Shown here piece after piece: positions 11,187 through 21,909 of a stretch of 64,000 nt of DNA. The stretch is taken from contig CAMRHE010000358.1 of the NCBI GenBank assembly GCA_947044405.1, forward strand, positions 1,860,001 through 1,924,000, given 5' to 3'. Numbering within the stretch: the stretch's first letter is position 1; each line of letters opens with the position of its first letter. The position numbers and the translations under genes are program-made. This DNA is from Leptodactylus fallax (lineage: Eukaryota > Chordata > Amphibia > Anura > Leptodactylidae). The notes below the pieces were generated by a model. The model was not told the DNA's origin and did not search any database. It saw only the letters and a program-made list of their open reading frames with translations.

Positions 11187-11206
11187 GAATCCTGCCGACT
11201 ACGCCA
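11187..11206 (-). other. ERV primer-binding site, tRNA-Ser type
   Basis: Four bases after the 5-prime LTR (provirus sense), the sequence TGGCGTAGTCGGCAGGATTC is the exact complement of the 3-prime end of vertebrate tRNA-Ser(AGA/TGA) as I know it, including CCA. All 20 bases match. Serine-tRNA priming is known in class III elements such as HERV-S. Confidence 0.75.
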
Positions 11207-11210
11207 AAAA

Positions 11211-11880
11211 TGTTTTGCCAAATGAAAAAAAAAAGATTCTTTGGATTCCGTGTAATAGAATAAAGTTATAGAATAAAACACTGGACTATCACCAATAGCT
11301 TAACATTTTAATTAAGAAGAGTATAAAAAGATATCAAAAAGGTCTTATAACAAGGAAAAGTATAAAAGATATTAGAATGTAATTAAATCAACACTTACAA
11401 CACTTAAAAGTATATCAGAAGGTATATCAAATCAACACTTGCAATAAAGAAAGGTATATCAAAGTTAATCAGAAAAGAAGGTAATTAAATCCACACTTAC
11501 AACACTGCCAAGCTTCATTGATTAATTCCGATAAGGGTATCTGCAGGAAGTATCACCCAGCCATGTGACAGGTCTCATCAAGCAGAACCAGGCGTCCCCA
11601 ATCACTGCTGTCAAGATTGCAACATTAATGCTGGGGGATGTTTCCCATCTTATACCCTTTGTGTGCGTCATAGAGTGGGTGGTTACAGAAGTGATACACC
11701 TCTGTAAGACCTTACTCGTCTCCAAGCTCATATTCATGTGGAAGGGGCCAATTTCCACTTGAATATGTCTCGTGACACATACGCTTCAAACAGAGTTGCC
11801 CCTTTGATCTAGTTTGTATGGACATGTAAATATCACCTCAAACAGCGTCTTTGATCTAGTTTGTATGGACATGTAAATAT
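11211..11880 (-). repeat. ERV 5-prime LTR, outer end deleted
   Basis: A 670-bp copy of the LTR at 4056-4890. It ends at ACATGTAAATAT, so about 169 bp of U3 at its outer edge are missing. Directly beyond it is Tc1 sequence (cagtccaaaaataccaggg). The expected target-site duplication is gone with the deletion. An A-run near 11227-11234 is longer than in the other LTR. Confidence 0.87.
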
Positions 11881-12111
11881 CAGTCCAAAAATACCAGGGT
11901 ATGTGCACTTTTGAACAGGATCATTTTGATGTTTTTGGTTGTCATTATGATTTAAAAAGAGAAAACACAGACGTTTGACAATAAATGGCTTCAACCAACC
12001 ACTAACCATGAGTGGAGAAAAAGTTTTTGTGTTATCATTCATATTCTCTGAAAAAAAGGCCAAAAAAACAAAAAATCTGCCAGGGTATGTAAACTTTTTA
12101 GCACAACTGTA

Positions 12112-12501
12112 TGTTGTTAGTAAAGTATTTTTATATATGAATTATCTGCAAGGGTTAGATGTTACTCCCATGATGTATGACAGATTGAAGGATGTACATA
12201 TTGGAAATAGCACATAGTAAGCAGTTTGTATAAAAACTAAGGGACCAGCCTAGGAACAGAAGAAACTGCTACGCTCCACACTTGTTAGGTTCAAAGCAGA
12301 AGCGTTATTATCATACTCTGAATTCTCTTAAGAATATAATAATTGGAGGCTCAGAATAGAGAAAAAAAAAACATTCATACTCACCTTTCCATGGTTCCGC
12401 TGCTGCATCCAGTCTTCTTTCCCGGGTGTCTGTTGAACTGTTGAACTTGAACCCGAAATGTTTGGAAAATTCATAACAAACTTCATTATGAGCTGGTTTT
12501 A

Positions 12502-12549
<48 letters not shown>

Positions 12550-13165
12550 ATATGCTAACTATCTGGCTTCTGTTTATGTGTGGCCACTCTGTAGGTGATG
12601 GAGGAAGCTGTGAATTTCAAGCTTTTCAAGGTTTTTGTTAGCATGCTATTGAATTAGTTTCATGAGAAATTGCATTGGTTAGCTAGACTGAAGATTATTA
12701 AGGTCTGGTGACATGTGTATAGGTAAGAATCATCATTAAAAATAATGTACTTCAAAATCATTCTTTTCAGATCCAGCCTCTATGAAATCTATTACTCACA
12801 AATTCCAGTAAATTAGTACAGTACATACCAATGTCATTTCATAAAGATATATATAGAGGCAAATCATTTAAAAACTCCTACTCGGATTATAAATGAGTCA
12901 TGAAATAGCACTTAAGAAAATGTTCTGTTTTATGTATCTTAGTCACAGTAGGTGTACATAAATATATGAATATCATCCTTGCAAAGATTTTATTTATTCT
13001 CAATGTGATTAAAATTAATGCATCATTAAAGTGTTGGATTTTAGAGCAATATACTGTATTTGTTAGGTCTTTTTTAATACACCTAGTAAATGTGTTTGAA
13101 TATGTTTTCAATTTTAGTAACATGAGAGCATGAAGTCTTTTTTGTGAATAATGTGCATAAGGCTA
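12112..13165. other. No gene; AT-rich intergenic DNA
   Basis: Apart from the TA microsatellite at 12505-12547, no inverted repeat, coding-like frame or RNA gene was recognised. Confidence 0.5.
12505..12547. repeat. (TA)n microsatellite
   Basis: About 21 uninterrupted TA units. Confidence 0.95.
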
Positions 13166-13169
13166 AGGG

Positions 13170-13794
13170 AGGGTTCACACTACCATTGGAGTCCGTTATG
13201 AAGGTGTCCGTTAAAAAAAAAAAAACAGACACCTATCATAACGGGCACTAACTGATGTTAATGTGTCCGTTTTTTTAACTGATCTAATTAATGATTCAGT
13301 TAAAAAAACCAGACACATTAGCATCAGTTAGTGTCCGTTAGCATCAGTTAGTGTCCGTTTTTTAACACTGTTTTTATTAGTGTTTGTTTCTCCTTTCTGA
13401 GCATGCGCAGGAAAAAACCGGACATAAAATAACGGACAGTAACTGATGGCTATCAGTTACTGTCCGTTATAAGTCCGTTACCCATAGACTTCAATGTTAA
13501 AAAAATAACGGACACTTGCTGTCCGTCCAGAATCCGTTTTTTCAAATGGACAAAAAGTCCTGCATGTAGGATTTTTTGTCCGTGAAAAAAAAACGGACTT
13601 CTGACGGATTTGGTGTAAACTGACACAAACAGACACAAACGGACACTAACGGACACAATATAAAAACCCATTGAAATGAATGGAAATTTTAATGGATTTC
13701 TGACGGTTCAGCTAGTGTCCAATGCTAAAATCTTGTAACGGACAATAGCAACGGACACTACTGACGGTCACCAACGGTAGTGTGAACGCCCCCT
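13170..13794. repeat. Foldback element, GGGTTCACACTACC family
   Basis: Both ends are inverted copies (AGGGTTCACACTACCATTGG at the left, complement CCAACGGTAGTGTGAACGCC at the right). The interior is built of many direct and inverted copies of the word GTGTCCGTTA and its complement TAACGGACAC, so the whole unit can fold on itself. There is no coding capacity. It looks like a non-autonomous DNA transposon, but no clean target duplication was identified. Confidence 0.55.
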
Positions 13795-13795
13795 G

Positions 13796-13950
13796 AGGCC
13801 CCACATTGCAGAAAAGCTGCTTTTTTGTTGAAGATTTTGCTGTTGTTTTTTGAACCAAACCCAGGTGTAGCTACAAAAGGAATTGGAAATACAAAGGGAA
13901 CACCTGGTTTTGGTTCAAAAAATTGCAGCCTATCTGCAACATGGGGCCTT
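13796..13950. repeat. Small foldback, GGCCCCACATTGC ends
   Basis: About 155 bp with ends AGGCCCCACATTGCAGA and complement TCTGCAACATGGGGCCTT, and an inner inverted pair around TTTTTTGAACCAAA / TTTGGTTCAAAAAA. It is related to the foldback at 48290-48460, which shares the inner motif. Confidence 0.5.
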
Positions 13951-13953
13951 AGC

Positions 13954-14692
13954 CTTAAAGGGGTTGTCCGGGATAAACTAAAAATTTAACACTAAGTTAA
14001 ACCCCTCCCCCTGCCTAACTTCTAATTTACTCCCTTTAAAAAAAAATTATATTTACCGATATCCCTGGGGCGACCATGTGACCGCCCTTAGGCACGTTTT
14101 CTGATTTCCCGGTGACGTTCCATTTCCAGAAACGGAACGTCACCAATACTCTGCCTGCCCCCCAAACCCCATAATACTTACCTGTCATCATGTCCTCTTC
14201 TGCTGGGCACGAAGCGTCACTTCCTTCAGGGAAGGAAGCACTCCGGGTCTATTGCGCAAATGCTGGCAGAAGTGAATAGGAGAATGGCTCTTTTGCGCAG
14301 ACTTGGGCAGAACTCAAGCGAAGAGGAGACAGCAGTACAGAAGAAAATGATCTCCAAGACAAGCAGACAGGTAAGTATCATGGTGTGGGAAGGGGGTTGG
14401 GGGACTGAGTTAGTTAGATAGTTAGGACTAGTAGTCCGCGGGCTAGCTAGGGAAACAGGAGGGGGGTGTGAGAGGGGGATCTGAGTGAACAGCAATGCAT
14501 CATGATAGTTGTAGGCTAAGAGAGCAGGAAGCTACCCATGTAAACAAATGCAGGGGATGCCAGGAGCTCCCAGAGAAACCCAGAAATCACTCAAAACACT
14601 GCTAAAGGTGCACTTAAGGGTGCACTTAACCCATTAATAGCACTAATAGACCTTTTAAAAAAAAAAAAAATTTGCCCGAAAAACCTCTTTAG
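13954..14692. repeat. Inverted-end element, TAAAGGGGTTGTCC type
   Basis: The left end TTAAAGGGGTTGTCCGGG is mirrored imperfectly at the right by CCCGAAAAACCTCTTTAG. TTAA at the left edge could be a piggyBac-type target, but the right copy is degraded. The interior is GC-richer and non-coding. The family is common in frog DNA as I recall; classification is uncertain. Confidence 0.35.
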
Positions 14693-14694
14693 GG

Positions 14695-16200
14695 CTTGAG
14701 AAGCCTGCACACTTCCCTCATAAGCCTCCAATGACATATCACGAATTAACACATTGTCCCTGTGGTCTGCTGCATGCAATAATTGTTTAAGGTGAAGTGC
14801 CACCAAGTTGGAACTTTGCAGATAAAGCGGTGCAAAGCCAGACCATTTTGTCAAAGGAAATCGAGTAGGGTGTTTTTTGTGACATAATAATTGCTGAAAT
14901 GCACAGAGACTTTTCAAGCTATGAGAAGCATCTCAAATTAAGGACATGCACAATACAGGAACAATGTATTTGTCCTAACTGCAGCATGGCAAAAATATTG
15001 GTGCCATTGTCACTGTCAACACTGCCCAGTTGGAGTTTGGGAGTAGCCATCCAATGGGATACTTGCTGCAGGATACAGTAAAGCAGCTCCTCCACTATGT
15101 GGCTCCTCTGATCCAAGATCATTAATAGTAAAACTGCATGGCAGTGCTTCACCTTACACCCATGATATGAGGGGGGAGGAGTGGAAGCCTCAGCTTGCCC
15201 TGGTGAAGATGATGGTGGAAAACAGTCCAGAGAGGAGGATTGGTCCTGCATGATGTTGGAACTGGGCCTTCACAATCGGGGTGAAACTAGCACCTGGCTT
15301 TATTTTGCTTCTGGACTGTGGCAGCTGCTGCTCAAAGCATTGACTCAGTGGGCCATGAAAGCCATGTATTGTCCTTGTCCATAATTGCTGAAGTGCACTT
15401 TTCCCCAGACTGACATACCCACAAAAAAGCCCACATTCTCCGACCCCTGGTGATATAAAGCAGGGACAGCTTTGCTAGAGAAATAATAAAAGCTAGATAT
15501 CTTCCACTGAGGTTGAGCACATGCCTTCAGTTGGCAAAATGTAGTAGAATCCACCAAGTGGCATGGCAGCGACTGCACCACCAGCAGCTTGGCCAGGTGT
15601 GAGTTAAGTTACACAATCGGATGGGTGCATATTGTTTTTTCCTGGACACACATACCCTTATGGAAGACTGACATTGGTGTGGAAGAATAGGAGTAGGAGA
15701 AACAGTTGGTGATGACAAAGATAATGATGACCATGTGCTAGGTGTAGATGTGGTCTTCCAACAAGGACCACTGCCAGTAGTAGTACCACACCCCCTGCCA
15801 CTACTATCTCAAACACCTACAGTCATGTCTTCCACTACTGCTTGCACACAATGCTGACTGTTCTCATCCAGCTCAATAAAAAAGAGGAGGAAGACTGCTC
15901 TGAGTAGGAGAAATAGATTTCTTAGCAAGTGCTACATCACTGCCAGGGATCTGTGCCAATGAAGAATGTGAAGGAGACACAGATGACAGTATAGAAAGTC
16001 CTGCCGTAAATTATGTGTTATGTAGGAGGAGGAACACACAGAAGCCTAAGTAAAGATCCCATCACTCTCAGATGCAATATCCGCCTGTGACCGAGTTGAG
16101 TGAGCTAAGTAATCAAAAACTTAATCTTCATTCTCAGGAATTACAACAATCCTGTGGCTACTAGCAGTGCCACCAAGATCAGCAGTAGTTTTACTGTTGC
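14695..16200 (-). pseudogene. hAT-superfamily transposase relic
   Basis: Minus-strand fragments in shifting frames resemble a hAT transposase in the correct order. Around 15580-15360: SLPCHLVDSTTFCQL, PQWKISSFYYFSSKAVPALY and GQGQYMAFMAH, matching the N-terminal part of the catalytic fold. Around 15100-14920: VDSDNGTNIFAML and CIVHVLNL, corresponding to the TDNGSN and CxxHxLNL blocks. Then a degraded downstream segment to about 14700. Several frameshifts and stops are present. Beyond 15700 the sequence is a low-similarity Ser/Thr-rich region. No inverted ends or 8-bp duplication could be assigned. Confidence 0.65.
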
Positions 16201-18870
16201 CACCCACATTCTTATTGTTAGTAGTATTTATCATAGTAGTTTCATCATTCCCCTCTTTTTGCCTGTCCCCTGCCCTATTTTTTTCCAGTCATTTTTTTTA
16301 CTGACACTCTACTAAATTATAGTGATTGGAAACAATTCTGGCACTGTAGATATGTCTTTTTGTTGTTTTTTTTTTTTAGAAGTATTTCAAGAAAAGTCTG
16401 TTTTTTTAAGATTAGTGCAGGCTGCAATATTGCATATATGCTCTGCAAAAACAGAACACTTAAGAAATGTGAAAATTTCAGATTAGCAACACTCTATCAC
16501 ACTGGTTATGTGGTGGTGAGTAGAGTTGAATATTAAAAAAAACATTAAATAAAAAGCATTTTTTTCAGATTAACTCAGGCTAGACTGCATAATGGGTGAA
16601 CAACAAGAACAACAACTACTTAAATAACAGTTTTTTTTTTCAGATTTGCACAGAGGGAATCAATTTATTTGCTGTTAGAACAGCAGTTGCTACTGTATGT
16701 ATTTAATAAAAAAAAAAATTTAAACTGTTGCCCAAAAAAGTTCTTAAAGCATTTTTCACTGGATTGTTTTGTCAGTAAAAAGTATGTTTAAAGACTGTGT
16801 ATACAGATGAAACTGCTCTATGGCACAAAATAATTATTGTTTGTTGTGCTCTGTTGCACAACAGATAAAATTTTAATATTGGCAATGAAAGGGTCAACTG
16901 TGCTGACTATCTGTCTGTAATTCCGTATTAGAACAGGTCATTATACCTACTGGGCTCAACACCAAAGAAATTGTCATCTGACAGCCACTGACTAATCACT
17001 ATCACCAAGAAAAAAAATCCTAAACTTTTTTGCACTTCCTCAAGTATATCCTGCAGCCTTTACTGTTTCCGCATTTCATGCAATGTTATTTATATTCTGG
17101 GGGGTACTGTATTTGGGTAGATATGTCTAAAATTACTTGTGTAATTGTAGTTATTTGAAAATGAAAACATGTATATATTGATCTTTTTGATATTGTTACA
17201 ATCTGATGAAGAGTTGTCTAACCCGAAACATAGTAATTATTATAACACAAATTAAATCATTAAGAAGCACGACCCTTTTTGGAGTGCGGTTCAACTATAT
17301 TTATATTGCTGAATCATTGAACATGCACCTTCTCATAACCAATTACCTGAGTGCTACCTGACCGAATGCTGTGGATGCATATAGAGTGAGGCGTGACATC
17401 CTAGTGTCCACACAGTGCAAAAGCATAATATGGCAGCTAAATACATTAAAGTGTGCCTTTATTAATTTCAATAAGGCTGAACAAATTTGCAACGGCTTAT
17501 TCAACAAAAAAATCAGGCTGCTTGAGGGGTACCCTCTCCCCTTCTCCCCCCACAAATGAGGCATCCTGCAAACCTCTCTGAGTTCTGTTTGCAGCTGAAA
17601 GTAATTTGCACCACAGAAGAATCATCTTTGCAAAAAAAGTCAGGGACAGGGTTCATTGTATTGTAAGTTTATTCAACTAATTATTTGGTTGTGGTTATAG
17701 TTTCTATGATATGACTTTGATCTGGGGTCAACATTTTTACAATTATTGCATGGCACAATGAGTACTTTATATTTTTTTTTAAATTAGCTTTCCATACAAA
17801 AAAGGATGCAGACTCCTGTTCTACATTGTCACTTAGGCTTTTTGAGCCACAGTAATATAGATTTATACTGTATGTCATTTTGGATCTTTATAAAGCTGGG
17901 TGATATTTATCAGCAGAATTTCTTAGCTGAGTCATCTTTTGCATCAGCACATCTGAACATATTTTCTTGATACAGCACTAAAATCCAAAACAAAAATAGA
18001 TCATAAATCAGGCAATATAGTAACCTGACCAATAGAGACATCTCAAAGTGGCTATGTTGCAATGACAGCACAATCCATGGTGTTGTTTCTGGAGAGAAAA
18101 AACAAGCAGCCTGTTTATTTCTAATGCCAGACAACCCCTAATAAATATTAAATATTTAAATAAAGTAATATAAAAAGTTAATATTATAAGGAAGCACATT
18201 TTATTAGCAATGAGATACCGTAATTAGTATACCCCATACCATGCTTCATCTAGACCTATGTGACCACTAGATACATCAGATCCTTATGATCATTTCTTTT
18301 CAGAATGTAAAATGTTTTACTGCAGTATCTGAGCAAAACAGATATAAAACTAAGTGGATAAAGATAATTAATTTTTGGAAGAGGGTCATACACTGATCTT
18401 TTTCACAAGAATATTGATTTTCTGGAATATAGCTGGTGTAGCTAAAAAATGGGGTGATATTAAATACACCCACAGGATCTAATAATCATCTGGCTTTAAG
18501 GATATGCAAAGTTTGTTTGGATGATCTGAATATCATTATTTTATCTTATTAAAGCTACATGTAATCTATTCGATGCCACTAAAGCACAGACAATGGGAAA
18601 GGACATAGCACAGATGACTTTCATCTTCAAGTGGTGAGTAATTGGAATGGTGGGAAGCTGAGCGCAGTCTAATACCATTATCATTTTGTTTTGAAATTCA
18701 TTATGCATAATGGCTGTCATTTAAAGTTTTCAATTTCATAGTAAATTTAAGGTCTTGTATCATCACTTGATGAGAATATTCACATATAATGGAATCTATG
18801 TGTAACACAAGGTTTTATTGGCAAACTACTTTTTTGTGGCTTTATAATAGCAAAAAAAAAAATTTAGATT
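16200..18870. other. No recognisable feature
   Basis: AT-rich DNA with T- and A-runs. Near 17205-17235 a phrase GATGAAGAGTTGTCTAACCC followed by GAAACAT resembles a motif found in dispersed frog repeats, but no boundaries could be placed. The short frames present have no domain. Confidence 0.45.
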
Positions 18871-18873
18871 GAA

Positions 18874-19182
18874 GCCTCATTCATAAGTTCACATCTGCGG
18901 AAGGATGTGTGAGGTCCATGTTTCTTGCAGACAGCACTCCACGCTACTCATTTGTGGGTGGTATGTTTTCCATGCTTAATCCACCTTTCATGTATGTTTT
19001 TTTTTTTGCTTCACTTGCTTCATTGAAAAATGTGGAAAAAAAGGAGGTGCTTCAGCTATTTTTTCAGAGAGCTATGATCTGCCAAAAAACTCTAGTCTAA
19101 ATAAACACATTGCAATGAATGTTGCATGTGTCATGGGGACGCCATACGCATGTGAAATGCAGACTTCTGAATAAAGCCTTAT
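18874..19182. repeat. Possible old foldback element
   Basis: The left AAGCCTCATTCATAAGTTCA and the complement of the right end (AAGGCTTTATTCAGAAGTCT) form an imperfect inverted pair about 300 bp apart, with nothing coding between. Confidence 0.25.
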
Positions 19183-19540
19183 AATAAACTCTCTGTAATA
19201 GTTTCTTTTTTTTTTTTTATTGCAATCTTTATTAAAATTTCACAAACTGTATAAAACAGTCAAATACAAAGAACTGTCTAATCCAGATAAACAGAAACAG
19301 TAACCAATAAAACAGACAAATATAAGAACATCAGGGAAAAAAATGGGGGGAGGAAAGAAACCACCAGAGACCACGCAATATGCAATACATATCCCACAGG
19401 TTCCATATGGATTGGAATGTCTCCACCGTATTATTCATGGTCGCAGTCAGGTTTATGAATGTCCTTCATGTGAGACAGTATATTGATACAGAGTTGTAAA
19501 GGGGGGGGGGGGGGGTTAACCCACTTCCAATGCATTGCTA

Positions 19541-20700
19541 TTAAGGTCTTACAGGCTGTGCACAAATGGAGAAACAGGAAGATTTATTTCCCAGTTCTCT
19601 AGGGGGTAAGTTAAGCAAGTAGATAAGGGGGTCAAATGGCACACCTTGCATAAAGAGATCACTGGTCATCTCCTTCACCTTTAACCAGAAGCTCTGTATA
19701 AGCAGGCAGTCCCAGAAGATGTGGTAAAACGTGCCTACTGTATCATGGCACCACCAACATTCAGAGAGAATCACAAGGCTGAGTGAGTGAAGGAGAGCTG
19801 GAGTATAATACCAATGCATCAGTAATTTGAGATGCGTTTCCTTGAAGGTCACATACATGGAGGATTTAGATGCACTCGACCATATAATTGGCCATTGCCT
19901 GGTGAGATGGTTTGGCCTACTGCCTCCTCACATTTGGCCATATACCTATGGGTAGGGGGCTCCCATCCCTCCAGGGAGGAAAGAAGCTTTAGACTACCAA
20001 ATAGAGTCAAGGCAAAGTGAGCTATTTGTTGATAGTGAAGCAATTCAGAGCCATGGAGGTATAAGGTGGAGGTGCGGTATTCAAAGGGCCTGAGTTCCAG
20101 GGTTGAGGGATCAATTATGTCCACAAGCCTAAACAAACCTGTACTAGACAAGGTGTGGGACCAAGGCAGCTGTCAGCTCCTCTGGGAGGAACAGATCATC
20201 TAAGAAGGAGATCATGGAGGAATTCAGAGAAGCAAGTGGAAACAGCTTACTACAAGTACTCCAAATCACCCTAGTAAATAAATCGGCTCCGGAGGGAGTC
20301 ATGAGGGTGGGGGGGGAGGCTTGTCCATAAGAAAGCGTTAGGATGTACAGGAACATGCCACAACTTCTCAATCTCAACACAATTGGTATATGCCTGCAAA
20401 GCTACCCAAAACAGGATGCTGCGTAGGTGGGTTGCCCAGTAATAATGGAGAATATGTGGGACTGCCAGCCCACCCCCCCGCCCCCAACATAACTGACCAA
20501 GGGATTCGGTGGTGTTTGGTATAAAGTGGAAAATTGCTTTCTATAAGTTACAGAGTTCTGAGCATGGGACAGCTGCTGGAATAGTCTCAAAATACTGTAG
20601 TATAACAGCTTCGGAAGTAGGGTAATTTTTTTACTGCCGATATTTGCACCCAAAAAGAGAAATCTGTAAGGATTTCCACTTATCTAATAGGGCCGTTAGT
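19541..20700 (-). pseudogene. L1 ORF2, C-terminal region
   Basis: Broken frames encode the region after RT: KKITLLPKLLYY (about 20600), LVDIIDPSTLELRPF (about 20120) and ETHLKLLMHWYYTPALLH with the Cys-containing CWWCHDTVGTFYHIFWDC (about 19840-19700). The last matches the conserved C-terminal Cys-rich segment of L1 ORF2 (W-C-G-x-x-G-T-x-x-H-x-x-W-x-C pattern). Frameshifts near 20390 and 20145 break the frame. Confidence 0.72.
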
Positions 20701-20884
20701 TCTCAAAATAGTCAGGATAATTTGTGGAACATAAAGAGTCATATGTTGGAGTAAGCTGAATCCCCAGGTATCATAGTGAATGATCTCGCAATTGAAAGTC
20801 ATCAAAAGCTGTACAGTTTCACAAGGGCTGTTTAGCAGCAGGGCCTCTGTTTTAGATATGATCTTATAACCTTATAATCAGCCA

Positions 20885-21736
20885 CAGGGGCGTAACTACC
20901 GGGGTAGCAGTGGTAGCGGCTGCCACAGGGCCCGGGACATGCTTTTTTTTTTAATAGGCCGTTACCTGCTGGAGTAACCCCAGCAGGTAACGGGACCTAT
21001 TTACTTACCAATCCCCGCTCCTGCCCATGGCCGCCTGCGCTTCCCATTCTGCGGAGGCGGAGGTGACTGTGAGCAGGAACGTGGAACGGTAAGTGATGCC
21101 ACAGGCCACGAACCCCACAAATACTGCTATCATTATACTCGGGGGTCTTTTCTGACCCCCGAGTATAATGGTCAGAGGCCCAGGGAGGTGAGGGAACATA
21201 AAAAATACTGTCACTTACCTCTCCGGCACTCCGCAGGCTTCAGGCTTGTTTGGTGATGTCACGAGGGCTGCGTCATTATGCGTTGCGACGCCAGCCCAGC
21301 TCACGTGAGATCTGGACCAACATTGAAGATGGCCGAAGTAGCAGGGAGAGCCAGGGAGAGGTAGGTAACATTGTTTTTTTTTTTTGTTTGTATCCTCCCC
21401 TGGGTCTCCGATCATTATACTCTGGGGTCTGAAAAGACCCCAGAGTATAATAATTGGTCATGGGTGGTCCACAATGAGGCATAATAGTGTGTGCAGGGGC
21501 CACTATGGGGCATAATACTGTGTGCAGGGGCCACTATGGGGCATACTACTGTGTCAGGGGCCACTAAGGGGCATAATACTGTGTGAAGGGACCACTATGG
21601 GGCATAATAGTGTGTGCAGGGACCACTATGTGGCATAACACTGTGTGCAGGGACCACTATGCGGGGGGGGGGGCTTGGAGGGGGCCCCATGTCAAATGTT
21701 CACCTTGGGGCCCAGCCATTCCTAGTTACGCCACTG
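20885..21736. mobile_element. hAT-type non-autonomous element, GGCGTAACTA family, copy 1
   Basis: Ends are CAGGGGCGTAACTAC and the complement of CAGTGGCGTAACTAGG. They are flanked by a perfect 8-bp duplication ATCAGCCA (20877-20884 and 21737-21744), diagnostic of hAT-type insertion. The interior is GC-rich and non-coding, with mirrored GGGGTCT/GACCCC segments around 21140-21165 and 21411-21440 and a minisatellite at the right. It is inserted in L1 ORF2. Confidence 0.8.
21474..21660. repeat. Minisatellite inside the hAT-type element
   Basis: About six units of roughly 32 bp based on GCAGGGGCCACTATGGGG plus CATAATACTGTGT, with drift between units. Confidence 0.65.
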
Positions 21737-21744
21737 ATCAGCCA

Positions 21745-21909
21745 TAAGCATGTAGGGTACCCAGGAGATTATGTAGGGGTTTGTAGGGAGTGGTGAGGGT
21801 ATGTAATATGTTATCAGAAAAGAGGAAAAATTTTAAATTCTCTACCTTGGATTTTCAATCCTGTAATATCCAAATTCTGCCTTATCTTGATTGCTAGAGG
21901 ATCAATACA
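21745..21909 (-). pseudogene. L1 ORF2, RT active-site fragment
   Basis: The minus strand reads, in drifting frames, AIKIRQ, LKIQGREFKI and a degraded FADD block (now FSDN), followed by LHT. This corresponds to the L1 RT segment just before and at the catalytic FADD. It links the L1 pieces on each side of the inserted elements. Confidence 0.55.

Larger units (their letters stand above)
4056..11880 (-). mobile_element. Endogenous retrovirus, ERV-L-like pol with env
   Basis: A nearly complete provirus on the minus strand: truncated 5-prime LTR (11211-11880), tRNA-Ser-type primer site, gag, protease, RT, RNase H, integrase, dUTPase-like domain, env, polypurine tract and 3-prime LTR (4056-4890). 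The RT and RNase H resemble class III (ERV-L and spuma-related) elements, and the dUTPase placed after the integrase core is also an ERV-L hallmark. The env has a gammaretrovirus-type CX6CC transmembrane subunit, which ERV-L itself lacks. Internal lesions seen: in-frame TGA in gag (10769), frame change at protease/RT, TGA at RT/RNase H (8221), frame change at integrase/dUTPase and a frame change in env (about 5963). The two LTRs differ by about six substitutions over some 665 compared bases by eye. Confidence 0.9.
2676..12109 (-). mobile_element. Tc1 element (IR/DR type) interrupted by a provirus
   Basis: The ends are inverted copies starting CAGTTGTGCTAAAAAGTT (2676) and finishing with the complement at 12109, each flanked by TA (2674-2675 and 12110-12111). 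A second, inner direct repeat (AAGTTCACATACCCCAG near 2875, complement near 11890-11912) gives the inverted-repeat/direct-repeat arrangement of Sleeping Beauty-like Tc1 elements. The element is split by the retrovirus at 4056-11880. Without that insert it would be about 1.6 kb, the usual Tc1 size. A truncated relative lies at 36755-37926. Confidence 0.87.

Noticed and set aside
11187..11206. tRNA-Ser similarity as a tRNA gene
   Set aside because: Only the 3-prime 20 bases are present, including CCA, which is not encoded in nuclear tRNA genes. It is the retroviral primer site.
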